Assembly: GCA_003647645.1 (NCBI GenBank)
Contig: QMNG01000004.1
Span: 1 to 56,795, forward strand
Direction of reading: 5' to 3'
Origin: a candidate division Kazan bacterium
GTDB taxonomy: Bacteria; Patescibacteriota; Kazan-3B-28
DNA: 56,795 nt
Shown here: positions 20,947 through 31,064 of the stretch, piece after piece
How the letters are laid out: each line of letters begins with the position of its first letter
Position numbering within the stretch: the stretch's first letter is position 1
The notes under the pieces: model-generated
The model's database searches: none
What the model was told of the DNA's origin: nothing
Seen by the model: the letters and a program-made list of their open reading frames with translations, nothing else
Made by a program: the position numbers and the translations under genes

Positions 20947-21654
20947 TTACTTCTTGTGGCCGACTTCTTTCCTAATGTCATCCAGAGTTTCAGAAGCAGC
21001 TTTTTGTCCCCCCAAACCGAAGGCCAAACCACCGGCCAGAGCAACCATAAAGAAGATGGCAGTGATAAGACGGTCGACAATTGAGGCAGCAATGCCCAGC
21101 TGGTTCAAAGCCACCAAAATGGTGAAGATGTAAATTACCCACTTGGTAGTAGCAGCCAGAAATTGTGCTGCGTGGACTTTGGCGGCTCCAACTGCACCGC
21201 GGACAAGACCTGCAAAGAAGTGCGCTGCTAGCACACCAATAAGCAGGATAGCGATGGCCACGAATACGTTGGGAATATAGACCAAAATCTGGTTAAGGAA
21301 GTCAGTCACTTTAGACAAGCCGAGAACATCTGCAGCGGCCAAGAAGGCGACCAATAATATGGTCCATTTGACCAATGCTCCCACAAACTCTGAAACTTCT
21401 AGCTCAAAACCAGACTTTTCAAACAGGGTTTTGGTGCCCACTCGGTTCAAGGCAGCGTCAACCCGAAGTTGTTTTAAGATTTGAGTTACCAGTCTGTCCA
21501 AACCAACTGCCACAATCCAGCCCACTAAGAGGATGATAACAGCGCCAACTAAGTTTGGCAGAAAGACCAGGAAACGTCCCCAAATATCTTCTAACGGGTT
21601 TAGAACGGCGTTGCCCCATACGGCAAAAAGATTTTCTTGCATCTTGTTCCCCAC
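20947..21654 (-). CDS. Conserved TM-helix (MscS-like channel-associated) membrane protein
   Basis: LVGAVIILLVGWIVAVGLDRLVTQIL; repeated TM units; C-terminal AFGLGGQKAASETLDDIRKE. Confidence 0.8.
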   Translation of the reverse strand: MGNKMQENLFAVWGNAVLNPLEDIWGRFLVFLPNLVGAVIILLVGWIVAVGLDRLVTQILKQLRVDAALNRVGTKTLFEKSGFELEVSEFVGALVKWTILLVAFLAAADVLGLSKVTDFLNQILVYIPNVFVAIAILLIGVLAAHFFAGLVRGAVGAAKVHAAQFLAATTKWVIYIFTILVALNQLGIAASIVDRLITAIFFMVALAGGLAFGLGGQKAASETLDDIRKEVGHKK

Positions 21655-21784
21655 AAATTATTTTTTATTATGCGCGCATAGATGATTCCATAGTTTCGAC
21701 CCTATAAGTCAATGAACAAAACGTCCCAATGACAAGTATATTATAACCAAAAATTGTTAATTTTGCCACTTGGCAATATTTGTT

Positions 21785-21871
21785 TGGTGGCGCGGGTGGG
21801 ACTCGAACCCACACATCCTCTCGGACACATGGTCCTAAACCATGCGTGTCTACCAATTCCACCACCGCGCC
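21785..21871 (-). tRNA. tRNA-Leu(TAG)
   Basis: GGCGCGGTGGTGGAATTGGTAGACACGCATGGTTTAGGACCATG...CCGCGCCACCA. Confidence 0.96.
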
Positions 21872-21993
21872 ATAACCAATATGCCTGTCCCGTAAACGGC
21901 ACTACCGTGGTAAGGGAATGTAACCCATTTTACAGCAAGGAACCGTATGATGCCTACCGTTCCACCGTCTCATTATGATTCTCACCGTCTGTT

Positions 21994-22674
21994 CTAGACT
22001 GTGATTCGGTCTTTTAAATTATTAAACTTGCTATCGCTGATGCCATAAACCTTCTTTATTTCATCAATATCAGAGAAACCACCGTTCTGTAAACGATAAT
22101 CTATAATTCTCTGAGCTGTGATGGGACCAATGCCTGGGAGGCTATCAAGCTCTGAATTTGTGGCAGTATTAATGTTTATCAAATCAGTAATTTGGTTATT
22201 ACTGGTGTCTGTAGCGGAGTTGCTGGACGAATAGGATGGAGGGCTAATATAAACTATTTGGTTGTCGCCAATTTTGGGTAAGTAGATTTTGCTGTGATTA
22301 TCTACCAAAGCTGCACGATTAATATTGCGGGCGATTTCATCTATATCGGCTTCCGGACTAAATCCGCCGGCTGCGGCAATAGCATCTTCAATTATGCTTT
22401 CTGCGTCTAGCTCATAAACTCCAGGATGGTTAACTCCACCACTAACATCCACAACTAATTTTAAACTGTGGCCGACAATATTTTCTTGGTCGGTAACAAA
22501 AATATCGTCGTCCTCGGCTAGGGTGCTGACCGGAGGTGTCAGAATAAGATAAATACCAATAGCGGAGATGATCAGCAGAATTCCCAATATCCAGTATTTG
22601 TACTGCTCGAAGAACTCCAGTTTATTTCTTTCTAATTCAGGCTCGGGTGTAAAAGGCGAGAGAAGTGTCTCCAT
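21994..22674 (-). CDS. ComEA-like SLBB plus helix-hairpin-helix DNA-binding protein
   Basis: VDVSGGVNHPGVYELDAES; ININTATNSELDSLPGIGPITAQRIIDYR. Confidence 0.92.
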   Translation of the reverse strand: METLLSPFTPEPELERNKLEFFEQYKYWILGILLIISAIGIYLILTPPVSTLAEDDDIFVTDQENIVGHSLKLVVDVSGGVNHPGVYELDAESIIEDAIAAAGGFSPEADIDEIARNINRAALVDNHSKIYLPKIGDNQIVYISPPSYSSSNSATDTSNNQITDLININTATNSELDSLPGIGPITAQRIIDYRLQNGGFSDIDEIKKVYGISDSKFNNLKDRITV

Positions 22675-23158
22675 ATCGTTTTTGATTTATGATTCTTAAA
22701 TTAGGGTTTCTTGGAGGCTTTGCGCTGCTGCGATATTCAATGACCAATACTCCCTCATCAGCCAGCAAATCTTCCCATCCGGTGATGTCAAGTGCATCGT
22801 CATACCACGGAGCAGCAAAGATGACATCATAAGTAGCCCGATTTGCCAGAACAAAATCCTCCACTCTCATAAGCCTGACAGTTGCCTCCTTTATGTTGAG
22901 CAATTTTAGATTTTGTTTGATTAAATTGTAGTGACTTCTGTCCTTTTCAATAAAGACAGCATGGGCTGCTCCCCGGCTCAACGCTTCGATGCCAACAGCT
23001 CCGCTGCCCGCAAAGAGGTCAAGAAATTTAGTATCAATAACCTTGTTGCCCAAAATATCAAAAACGGCTTTGCGGACCTTGTCTGTGGCCGGACGCAGAG
23101 TTGGTGCACTTTTGAGTATCCTGCTACCAAATTTTCCGCCAGTGATTCTTAGATTCAT
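22637..23158 (-). CDS. rsmD: RsmD-like 16S rRNA (guanine966-N2) methyltransferase
   Basis: MNLRITGGKFGSRIL, RPATDKVRKAVFDIL, FLDLFAGSGAVGIEALSRGA; motif IV is APWY instead of DPPF/Y. Confidence 0.88.
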   Translation of the reverse strand: MNLRITGGKFGSRILKSAPTLRPATDKVRKAVFDILGNKVIDTKFLDLFAGSGAVGIEALSRGAAHAVFIEKDRSHYNLIKQNLKLLNIKEATVRLMRVEDFVLANRATYDVIFAAPWYDDALDITGWEDLLADEGVLVIEYRSSAKPPRNPNLRIINQKRYGDTSLAFYTRA

Positions 23159-23182
23159 CTTTTTGCTTCGTGATTCAGGTTT

Positions 23183-25222
23183 TTATTCTCTGTGCATTAT
23201 GGCATCGTTTATGTTAATTCGACTCGCCAACATAGGCGACTGGGTCAGCTCTGGGTCTTTTTCCAGCATCTCCCTGGCTGCGTTTCGAGCGATCTTGATA
23301 GCCTCTGTGTTTGTCCAGTCAGCTAGTTTATATTTTATAAATCCGGCTTGGAGCTGGCCGAATAGGGCCCCGGGGCCCCGTGTTTTCAGGTCCAGTTCGG
23401 CCAACTTGAAGCCATCGTCTAGTTTGGCGAATTCTTCCAGCCGTCTAATTATCAACTCATCATCCAGGCTGGGAATAACGTAACAATATGATTGTAAATC
23501 ACTTCTGCCAACCCGCCCCCGGAGCTGGTGCATTTGCGCAAGCCCAAAGCGTTCGGCGCTTTCTATAGATATAACGGTGGCATTGGGAATATCAATGCCG
23601 ACTTCAATTACGGTGGTTGATACCAAAACCTTGATCTTACCGCTTTCAAAGTCCTTCATAATTTTTTGTTTGATTACGGCATCGAGTCCGCCGTGGAGCA
23701 GACCAACTTTAACATTGGGAAATTCATTTTTAATATGTTCAAATTCTTGTTCAACCGATTTAGCTGAGATGGTTTTACTCTCCTTGATTAAAGGGGCAAC
23801 AATAAATGCTTGGTGATTCTTTTTGACCTCTTCCAATATTTTTTGGTAGGCAACCTTTCTTGTTTTCTCGGTCAGAACTTGTGTGATAATCCTTGGCCGT
23901 TGACTGGGTTTGCTAGCAATTATCGATATATCCAAATCCCCAAAAATGCCCAGAGCTAGAGAACGGGGGATGGGGGTTGCTGTCAGAGAAATAAAGTGCG
24001 GCAAAAACTCTTGGTCGGATGGATGTTTGTCTGGATGGGTCTTATGTTTCAGGGCCTCACGTTGTTTGACTCCAAAGCGGTGCTGTTCGTCGATAACTAC
24101 AAGGTTTAGGTTTTTGAACTGAACGTTGTTATAAATCAACGCGTGTGTACCGATGACAATATCAGCGTCGCCGGGGCCCTTGTTGAAAGCATTAGTGCGG
24201 AGAGCTACAGTGGTGTTCATTTTGTCAAAGAGTGGTTTAAGTTTGTCAAAATGCTGATTAGCTAATACCTCCGTCGGTGCCATCATCGCGGACTGGAAGC
24301 CGGATTGTTTAGCCGCTATCATTGCAATTGCCACAACAATAGTTTTTCCCGATCCCACATCGCCCTCAAGTAGGCGGCTGGCGGGGGATTTTTGGGAAAT
24401 ATCTTGTAAAATTTCCCAGAGAGCCTGTTTCTGAGAATCAGTCAATTTGAACGGTAGTTGTTCAAGTACTTTTTTCACTAGGCCAACATCTGTCGGAATT
24501 GGGTGGGCGGCCTGCTTTTTGAGGTAATTTTTTATTTGCTGAATTGTCAACTGGGTGGTTAACAGTTCGTCAAAAGCCAAGCGGTCTTTGGCAGTTTGAA
24601 GCGTTTCAAGCGACATAGGAAAATGGATTTCGGTCAGTGCGTTATTCAGAGGCAATAATTTATATTTTTTTACAACCGCCGCTGGCAGAATTTCTGGCCA
24701 TTGGCTTATTGTTTTCACTAAGCCCTTCATAATTCGACGGAACATCTTGGAAGAAATATTTTTGTGCTCGGGATAGACGGGAATAATTCGACCGCTGTGT
24801 AACGGGGTATCGGAGACTGTTTCAAAGTTGGGATTGATCATTTGCAAGCCATTTCGGTTTTTATCAACCTTGCCGGTGAAGAAGTATTCCTTATCCTTTT
24901 TTAATGAAGTTCTAAGATATGGCTGATTGAACCAAATTAATGATATCTGGCCAGAGTCATCGACGGCTCTGGCTTGGGTGAGGTACATTCTCTTGATCGG
25001 TGAACGGAAAGTAGAGATCGCAGCTAATTTAGCCCTGATGGTGAATTTGTCACCGGACGGGACTAGGTCAGCAATGGCAATAATTTGGCTTAAATCCTCC
25101 CAAGCTCTGGGGAAATAGTATATTAGGTCATCTATATTTTTTATATTCAAATCGGCTAAAATCTCAGCTATTTTGGGACCAACATAAGGAATAGATTGAA
25201 GCCCGAGAGTGGTTACTGCCAT
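23183..25222 (-). CDS. recG: ATP-dependent DNA helicase RecG
   Basis: LLEGDVGSGKTIVV, DEQHRFGVKQR, TATPIPRSLAL, QLRGRVGRSD. Confidence 0.97.
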   Translation of the reverse strand: MAVTTLGLQSIPYVGPKIAEILADLNIKNIDDLIYYFPRAWEDLSQIIAIADLVPSGDKFTIRAKLAAISTFRSPIKRMYLTQARAVDDSGQISLIWFNQPYLRTSLKKDKEYFFTGKVDKNRNGLQMINPNFETVSDTPLHSGRIIPVYPEHKNISSKMFRRIMKGLVKTISQWPEILPAAVVKKYKLLPLNNALTEIHFPMSLETLQTAKDRLAFDELLTTQLTIQQIKNYLKKQAAHPIPTDVGLVKKVLEQLPFKLTDSQKQALWEILQDISQKSPASRLLEGDVGSGKTIVVAIAMIAAKQSGFQSAMMAPTEVLANQHFDKLKPLFDKMNTTVALRTNAFNKGPGDADIVIGTHALIYNNVQFKNLNLVVIDEQHRFGVKQREALKHKTHPDKHPSDQEFLPHFISLTATPIPRSLALGIFGDLDISIIASKPSQRPRIITQVLTEKTRKVAYQKILEEVKKNHQAFIVAPLIKESKTISAKSVEQEFEHIKNEFPNVKVGLLHGGLDAVIKQKIMKDFESGKIKVLVSTTVIEVGIDIPNATVISIESAERFGLAQMHQLRGRVGRSDLQSYCYVIPSLDDELIIRRLEEFAKLDDGFKLAELDLKTRGPGALFGQLQAGFIKYKLADWTNTEAIKIARNAAREMLEKDPELTQSPMLASRININDAIMHRE

Positions 25223-25333
25223 ATTGTTATTCTATCATTTAATACTATAAGAAGACGTTTTTTAGATTCTGCTTTAAAACATCGACTCCAGATGCCAATT
25301 GATGAAAAAGTAGCTCCCAGAGCAGAAAAACTC

Positions 25334-25362
25334 TTGACTCAAAGCAGAAAGTATAGTACAAT
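25334..25362 (+). promoter_or_regulatory. Sigma70-like promoter of the 55-aa ORF
   Basis: TTGACT, 17 bp, TACAAT. Confidence 0.7.
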
Positions 25363-25415
25363 GAAAGCGATATAGTATTAAAAATAGGAGGGCAAGGAGG
25401 GGGAGTACATTCACT

Positions 25416-25583
25416 ATGAAAACCCCTAAAAAGATTATAGATTTTACGGGACTGGAGTTTCGTCCCGATCGGCGGCCGGCCGCTAGACTTCGCCGCAGGG
25501 CTCAGGTGTTAAAAGCGAAAAGAGAGACGGGCAATGTGTCTCGTAATGTGAGAACTATTTTAGGGGAAATGTTTGGGCTTTAG
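25416..25583 (+). CDS. Small basic protein, 55 aa (absent from supplied ORF track)
   Basis: ATG with GGAGGGGGAG SD; MKTPKKIIDFTGLEFRPDRRPAARLRRRAQVLKAKRETGNVSRNVRTILGEMFGL. Confidence 0.65.
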   Translation: MKTPKKIIDFTGLEFRPDRRPAARLRRRAQVLKAKRETGNVSRNVRTILGEMFGL

Positions 25584-25586
25584 GGG

Positions 25587-26771
25587 TTAGCCCAGTTGGA
25601 TAAAGTGACGTTTGCCGACTTGGATAATGGTGCCGGGTTCGTTTTCAACTATCAGATTGGGGTCTGATACGATGTGATGGTTAATTCGAACTCCTCGCTG
25701 TTCAATTAGTCGTCTGGCTTCTGACTTTGAGCTGGCCAGATTGTATTTGGCCATAATATCCACCAGTCGAGTAGCTTTTTTAATTTTTATCTCGGATATA
25801 TCGTCAGGTGTTCTACCCTTTTTAAAAATTCCCACAAAGTTATCTTCTGCTTTTTTAGCTGCCGCTTCCCCATGATAGATTTTGACAATTTCATACGCTA
25901 ATCTCGCCTTGGTATCGCGGGGTTCTTTTTTGGCTGCGACTTTGATGGCTGGCAGGTCGCTGGTCGGTACACTAGTGGCCAGTTCGAAGTAGGTATAGAT
26001 TTGGTCGTCTGGCAGCGACATAATTTTGCCATACTGTTCATCAGGACTCTCTGTGATGCCGATGTAATTACCGAGGCTTTGGCTCATTTTTTGTTTGCCA
26101 TCAAGTCCGATCAACAGAGGCACGCTAATGATTGCCTGTGGCTCTTGGCCAAAATCTTTTTGCAGATCTCGGCCACGCATCTCGTTAAAAGTTTGATCTG
26201 TACCAATAATTGTCACATCACTTTCCAGCATAACGGAGTCATAGCCCTGCAGCACCGGATAGAGTGGTTCGTGTAATCCAATCTCTTTGTGTTTTTTGAT
26301 ACGTTGTTGAAACATATCCCGCTCGATTAATTGGGCGTGAGTAAAATGACTCATTAGCCGAATTATGTCCTCGGCTGACATTTTGTCGTACCATTCGGAG
26401 TTGTAGCGAATTTCAGTCTTTTTCGGATCCAAAATGGTTAAAACCTGCTTAATATAATGCTCTGACATTTCCCTGACATCGTGGGCATCGCGAAGTTGGC
26501 GGACATCGTTTTTGTTCGTGGGATCGCCGAATCTTCCGGTAAAGTCGCCAATTAAAAAGATGACGGTATGTCCCAGATCTTGAAACTCTCGCATTTTGTG
26601 ATAGACCACACTATAGCCCAGATGCAAATCGGGTGTGGTGGGATCAACTCCATGTTTAATCCTAAGAGGTTTGCCGGAGGCCAGCTTAGTGCGCAATTCC
26701 TTTTCGCCGACAATGGAATTTACTCGCCGGCTTAAAAGTTCGTCTATCGTTTTTTTGTCTGGTCTGTCCAT
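25587..26771 (-). CDS. tyrS: Tyrosyl-tRNA synthetase
   Basis: GVDPTTPDLHLGYSVV (HIGH-like), KMSQSLGN (KMSKS-like), C-terminal S4 domain. Confidence 0.95.
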   Translation of the reverse strand: MDRPDKKTIDELLSRRVNSIVGEKELRTKLASGKPLRIKHGVDPTTPDLHLGYSVVYHKMREFQDLGHTVIFLIGDFTGRFGDPTNKNDVRQLRDAHDVREMSEHYIKQVLTILDPKKTEIRYNSEWYDKMSAEDIIRLMSHFTHAQLIERDMFQQRIKKHKEIGLHEPLYPVLQGYDSVMLESDVTIIGTDQTFNEMRGRDLQKDFGQEPQAIISVPLLIGLDGKQKMSQSLGNYIGITESPDEQYGKIMSLPDDQIYTYFELATSVPTSDLPAIKVAAKKEPRDTKARLAYEIVKIYHGEAAAKKAEDNFVGIFKKGRTPDDISEIKIKKATRLVDIMAKYNLASSKSEARRLIEQRGVRINHHIVSDPNLIVENEPGTIIQVGKRHFIQLG

Positions 26772-26865
26772 CGAATGTTAAACATTAAGTATCTAGTATT
26801 TAGTATACTGTGTGTGGGTTGTCTTATACTAGATACTGTACACCAGATACTATATACTAGTTCCT

Positions 26866-29403
26866 ATGTCAGAATTAATGCCCTTTGGGGGGAACAGATA
26901 CAATCGGGTTAGACAGAAGATAAGGAGCAGACGGTTTGTCAGAAAAACCAAGAAGCATTTTTTTGGCCTTTTGGGCAAATTTGGCATATACAACATACCT
27001 CGATTGACACTGTTCATTGCCGTGATGGGGTTGTTTGTAGTGAGTTTTTTCATGGCGGTGTTTTCCATTGGCCTGCCCAACCCGTCTCGTTTAATTGTTT
27101 ATGAAGCAACTGAATCAAGCAAAGTTTTTGACAGAAATGGAGAAATGCTTTATGACATCTTTAATCAAAAGCGTCGCTCCAACATTGAGTTTGAAGATAT
27201 TCCGGAGGTGGTGAAACAAGCCACTATAGCGATTGAAGATAAAAATTTTTATCATCACAGGGGTTTTGATATTACTGGCTTTCTAAGGGGATTGATCTTG
27301 CAACCCTTGAGAGGTCGGGGAGTCCAAGGGGGCAGCACCATTACTCAGCAATTTGTAAAAAACGCTCTACTGGGACCAGAGCGGGTTATTTCTAGAAAAA
27401 TTCGGGAGTTGATTTTAGCTTTTGAATTGGAGCAGATCTATTCCAAGGATAAGATTTTATCTCTGTATTTAAATGAAGTGCCGTACGGCAGCGGTGGATA
27501 TGGCGTGGAAGCAGCTTCGCAAATATATTTTGGTAAGGATGTGACGGATATTACACTACCGGAAGCGGCTGTGTTGGCAGCTCTGCCTCAGGCGCCCAGC
27601 CGGTATTCACCCTATGGTCAGAATCCAGATTTGTTGATGGCCAGAAAAGATTTGGTATTAGAGCAGATGTACAAACAGGGATATATCACTTTCGAAGAGA
27701 CCGAAGCAGCAAAAGAGGCAGAGATAGAATTTCAGCCACGGAGCGAATCAATTCGGGCGCCTCATTTTGTTATGTATGTTCGGGAGCAATTGGCAGCCAA
27801 ATATGGAGAAAAAATGGTAGAGGAAGGGGGATTGAGAATTATCACCACTTTGGATTGGAATAAGCAAAAGGCCGCCGAAGCTGCTATTGCGTCCAGAGCG
27901 GAATACAATAAAGAGCATTACAATGCCGGTAACGCCGCTTTGGTTTCGATTGATCCTAACACCGGTGAAATTTTGGCAATGGTCGGCAGCAAGGATTATT
28001 TTGATATGGAAGAAGATGGGCAAGTGAATGTGACCATCCGGGAGCGCCAGCCGGGCTCGTCCATAAAGCCAATCGTTTATGCTACGGCTTTCAAAAAAGG
28101 GTACAATCCAGCCACGATGCTGATGGATGTTAAAACCAACTTTGGGCAGGGCTGGACACCGCGCAACTACGACGGCGTTTACCGCGGGCCGATATCAATT
28201 CGTGATGCGCTGCAGGGTTCTATAAACGTGGCGGCGGTGAAGGCATTAGCCTACGCCGGAGTTAAAGAAACCACTAATACTGCCCACGATATGGGCATCA
28301 CTACTCTTAATGATCCGGAGCGATATGGTTTGTCCCTCACTTTGGGCGGCGGCGAAGTAACTTTGTTAGATCTCACTTCTGCTTATGGCGTATTCGCAGC
28401 TGCGGGTATGCGGACGCCAACAGTGGCAGTTTTAAAGGTAGAAGACAAAAACGGCCGGGTGCTGGAAGAGTATGATCCCGTTAGGCCACGCCGGGTTCTG
28501 GATGCACAAATAGCTTATTTGATAAATGATATTTTAAGCGATAATGAGGCCCGTTCTAAGTTTTTTGCCGGTGGCAGTTTAACTTTGCCAGATAGAATTG
28601 TGGCTGCCAAAACTGGTACGACTAATGAATATCGCGACGGCTGGACAGTTGGCTACACTCCGGATTTGGTGACAGGCGTGTGGGTAGGCAACAACGATAA
28701 TGAATCAATGAAAAACGGTGCCGGCCTGAACGTGGCAGCCCCAATTTGGAAGGCATATATGCGTTCAGCTTTAGCGGGCACTTCCAATAAAGCATTCACC
28801 CGTCCTCCGGGTATTCGGGAAATAGAAGTTGATGCGGTATCCGGTAAACTGCCAACCGATGCTTCGCCCAGCACTAAGACAGAAATATTCACGAGTTTTG
28901 CTGTGCCGACTGAATACGATGATGTTCATACTAAAGTTCGGGTGGTGATATCAGCTCCGGACAAATTGGCTCCGGAAGATTTTCCCATCGATTTGACAGA
29001 GGAGCGAATCTTCTCGGAATTTCATTCTGAACGGCCCAATAATGCCAACTGGGAAAATCCAGTCATCGCCTGGGCCAAAGAGAATGGCTACAATAACATT
29101 CCAACAGAATATTACAATGGTAGCCCCGACGATATTGATAGAATCATCATTATGCATATGCCCGGGCAAAGTTCTTTTCCCATCACTCTGATTGCCCACC
29201 TCTCAAGTGAAGGGCTGGAAAAGACATTTGAAAAAGTTGAATTTTATCTTGATGATGTTATGGTTGGTTCACTGGATAGCGGCGGTCCGCAGTTTGTCCT
29301 TGATGTTAATGAGGGCGAGGCGGGTGAGCATACTGCTTATGCCAAATTAGTCACTGATGAGGGTACTTTCAATAGTATGACAGTTCAATTTACAATTGAT
29401 TAG
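26866..29403 (+). CDS. Penicillin-binding protein 1A (transglycosylase/transpeptidase)
   Basis: AIEDKNFYHHRGFD, GGSTITQQFVKN, RQPGSSIKPIVYATA, AAKTGTTNEYRDGW. Confidence 0.97.
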   Translation: MSELMPFGGNRYNRVRQKIRSRRFVRKTKKHFFGLLGKFGIYNIPRLTLFIAVMGLFVVSFFMAVFSIGLPNPSRLIVYEATESSKVFDRNGEMLYDIFNQKRRSNIEFEDIPEVVKQATIAIEDKNFYHHRGFDITGFLRGLILQPLRGRGVQGGSTITQQFVKNALLGPERVISRKIRELILAFELEQIYSKDKILSLYLNEVPYGSGGYGVEAASQIYFGKDVTDITLPEAAVLAALPQAPSRYSPYGQNPDLLMARKDLVLEQMYKQGYITFEETEAAKEAEIEFQPRSESIRAPHFVMYVREQLAAKYGEKMVEEGGLRIITTLDWNKQKAAEAAIASRAEYNKEHYNAGNAALVSIDPNTGEILAMVGSKDYFDMEEDGQVNVTIRERQPGSSIKPIVYATAFKKGYNPATMLMDVKTNFGQGWTPRNYDGVYRGPISIRDALQGSINVAAVKALAYAGVKETTNTAHDMGITTLNDPERYGLSLTLGGGEVTLLDLTSAYGVFAAAGMRTPTVAVLKVEDKNGRVLEEYDPVRPRRVLDAQIAYLINDILSDNEARSKFFAGGSLTLPDRIVAAKTGTTNEYRDGWTVGYTPDLVTGVWVGNNDNESMKNGAGLNVAAPIWKAYMRSALAGTSNKAFTRPPGIREIEVDAVSGKLPTDASPSTKTEIFTSFAVPTEYDDVHTKVRVVISAPDKLAPEDFPIDLTEERIFSEFHSERPNNANWENPVIAWAKENGYNNIPTEYYNGSPDDIDRIIIMHMPGQSSFPITLIAHLSSEGLEKTFEKVEFYLDDVMVGSLDSGGPQFVLDVNEGEAGEHTAYAKLVTDEGTFNSMTVQFTID

Positions 29404-29600
29404 TGTGGAAAGTAAAAGAAGAATCACGAATCATGAATCAGGGAAAAGACAAAAATATATTTCCTGAGCGTAGTCGCCTCCGGTCCAGAGGGCCTCTGGC
29501 TCAGAAGGAAGGACTACCCTAATGTAACTCTTCGATTTCACTCAGAGAATAAAACTATAAAAAACCATAATTCATTACTCTTAATTCGTAATTCAAACAC

Positions 29601-30884
29601 ATGCAAGTAGAAAAAATATCCACTAAAAATAATTCTGTCAGTTTAAAAATCTCACTCAACAAAAAGGAATGGGACAAAACTTTAGATAGGGCAGCCGCGG
29701 ATGTTGCCGCGGTTGAAAAGATTCCGGGGTTCCGCCCAGGCAAGGCTCCGCGCAAGGTAGTTATAAATAAAGTTGGCGAAGCTAGAGTTCTGTCAACAGC
29801 TATCGAGCAGGCAGTCCAGGAGTTCTATCCGGTGGCAGTTAAACAAGAAGGACTACGGCCGGTGGCACTGCCCAAAATATCTATCGATAGAGCCACCCCC
29901 GAAAACGAGCTGGTTTTTACAGCGGATGTAACAGTTTTGCCCAAGGTAACTTTGGGTGATTACAAGAAGATCAAAATAAAGAAGGTTGTTGAACCAGTCA
30001 CTGAGAGCCAAGTAGAAGATGTACTAAAAAATATCCAAAAGCGCCAGGCTGAATTTGTGGAAGTCGAACGACCGGCCAAGATGGGCGACTGGGTAGAGGT
30101 AGATTTTGTCGGCTACATCGACAATAAGCCGTTTGAGGGAGGCCAAAGCAAAAATCATCCAATGATATTGGGTGACAAATTGTTTATTCCCGGTTTTGAA
30201 GAGGGAATTGTAGGCATGAGAGCAAAGGATAGAAAGACCATAGAAGTTGAATTTCCCAAAGATTATGGCAAGACCGAATTGGCTGGCAAGAAAGCTAAGT
30301 TTGATATTACCCTTCACAAAGTAAAATCTGTAAACTATCCGGAGATTAATGATAAATTTGTGCAAAAGGTCAGTAAATTTAAGACCTTGGACGAATTCAA
30401 GGCGGATATAAAAAAGTTTTTGGAAGAAGAGGCCGAGAAAAGAGCTGAAACCAAATCCCGTGAAGATGCAATTATGGAGTTGGCTAAATTAGTGAAAGTG
30501 GATTTGCCAGATGAAATGGTCGATTCAGAGTTAGAAGCCATGCTCAAGGACCTGCGTATGCGGGTTGCCCAGCAGAAAATGGAGTTTGCAGATTATTTAA
30601 AGAAGGCTGGTGTTAATGAAGAGGGCCTAAAAAGCCAGTGGCGGGATCAAGCCAAGCAAAGAGTTTTAGCCGGCTTGGCTCTGGATGAACTGCGCAAAGC
30701 TGAACAGATAGAGGTTTCCGACAAAGAAATTGAGGAAGAAATTAAAAAGCTGGAAGCGATGTATCCGCAGGATATAGAAAAAATTAGAGAAGAGTACAAA
30801 AAGCCAATCGCCAGAGACAGGTTAAAAAATATGTTGGCAAGCCGCAAAGCGGTGGATAGACTGGCGGAGTTGGCTACTCCGTAG
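29601..30884 (+). CDS. tig: Trigger factor
   Basis: IPGFRPGKAPRKVV, FKBP-like domain, C-terminal helical domain. Confidence 0.95.
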   Translation: MQVEKISTKNNSVSLKISLNKKEWDKTLDRAAADVAAVEKIPGFRPGKAPRKVVINKVGEARVLSTAIEQAVQEFYPVAVKQEGLRPVALPKISIDRATPENELVFTADVTVLPKVTLGDYKKIKIKKVVEPVTESQVEDVLKNIQKRQAEFVEVERPAKMGDWVEVDFVGYIDNKPFEGGQSKNHPMILGDKLFIPGFEEGIVGMRAKDRKTIEVEFPKDYGKTELAGKKAKFDITLHKVKSVNYPEINDKFVQKVSKFKTLDEFKADIKKFLEEEAEKRAETKSREDAIMELAKLVKVDLPDEMVDSELEAMLKDLRMRVAQQKMEFADYLKKAGVNEEGLKSQWRDQAKQRVLAGLALDELRKAEQIEVSDKEIEEEIKKLEAMYPQDIEKIREEYKKPIARDRLKNMLASRKAVDRLAELATP

Positions 30885-30916
30885 CCCATCCTGCCGAACA
30901 TAAGTAATAGGTACCA

Positions 30917-30942
30917 AAAAACTCACGGCCGTGAGTTTTTTG
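30917..30942 (+). terminator. Terminator after tig
   Basis: AAAAAACTCACGGCCGTGAGTTTTTT. Confidence 0.85.
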
Positions 30943-31064
30943 ATAATGGTAGTGTATACTGTTGCAGGGGAAGTTTTTTGCCTAGTTTCAAATCTGCGAT
31001 AAAATGGTAAACTTATTTGGTGTCGGTGTTCGGCGTTATATTTTTATTTTTTTAATGGTGGATT

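Noticed and set aside
29417-29595. GAATCATGAATC / ATTCGTAATTC simple tracts here and near 13486, 22680, 49160 and 50560
   Set aside because: Low-complexity AT-rich strings with no consistent unit or structure; not enough to call a repeat family from this window
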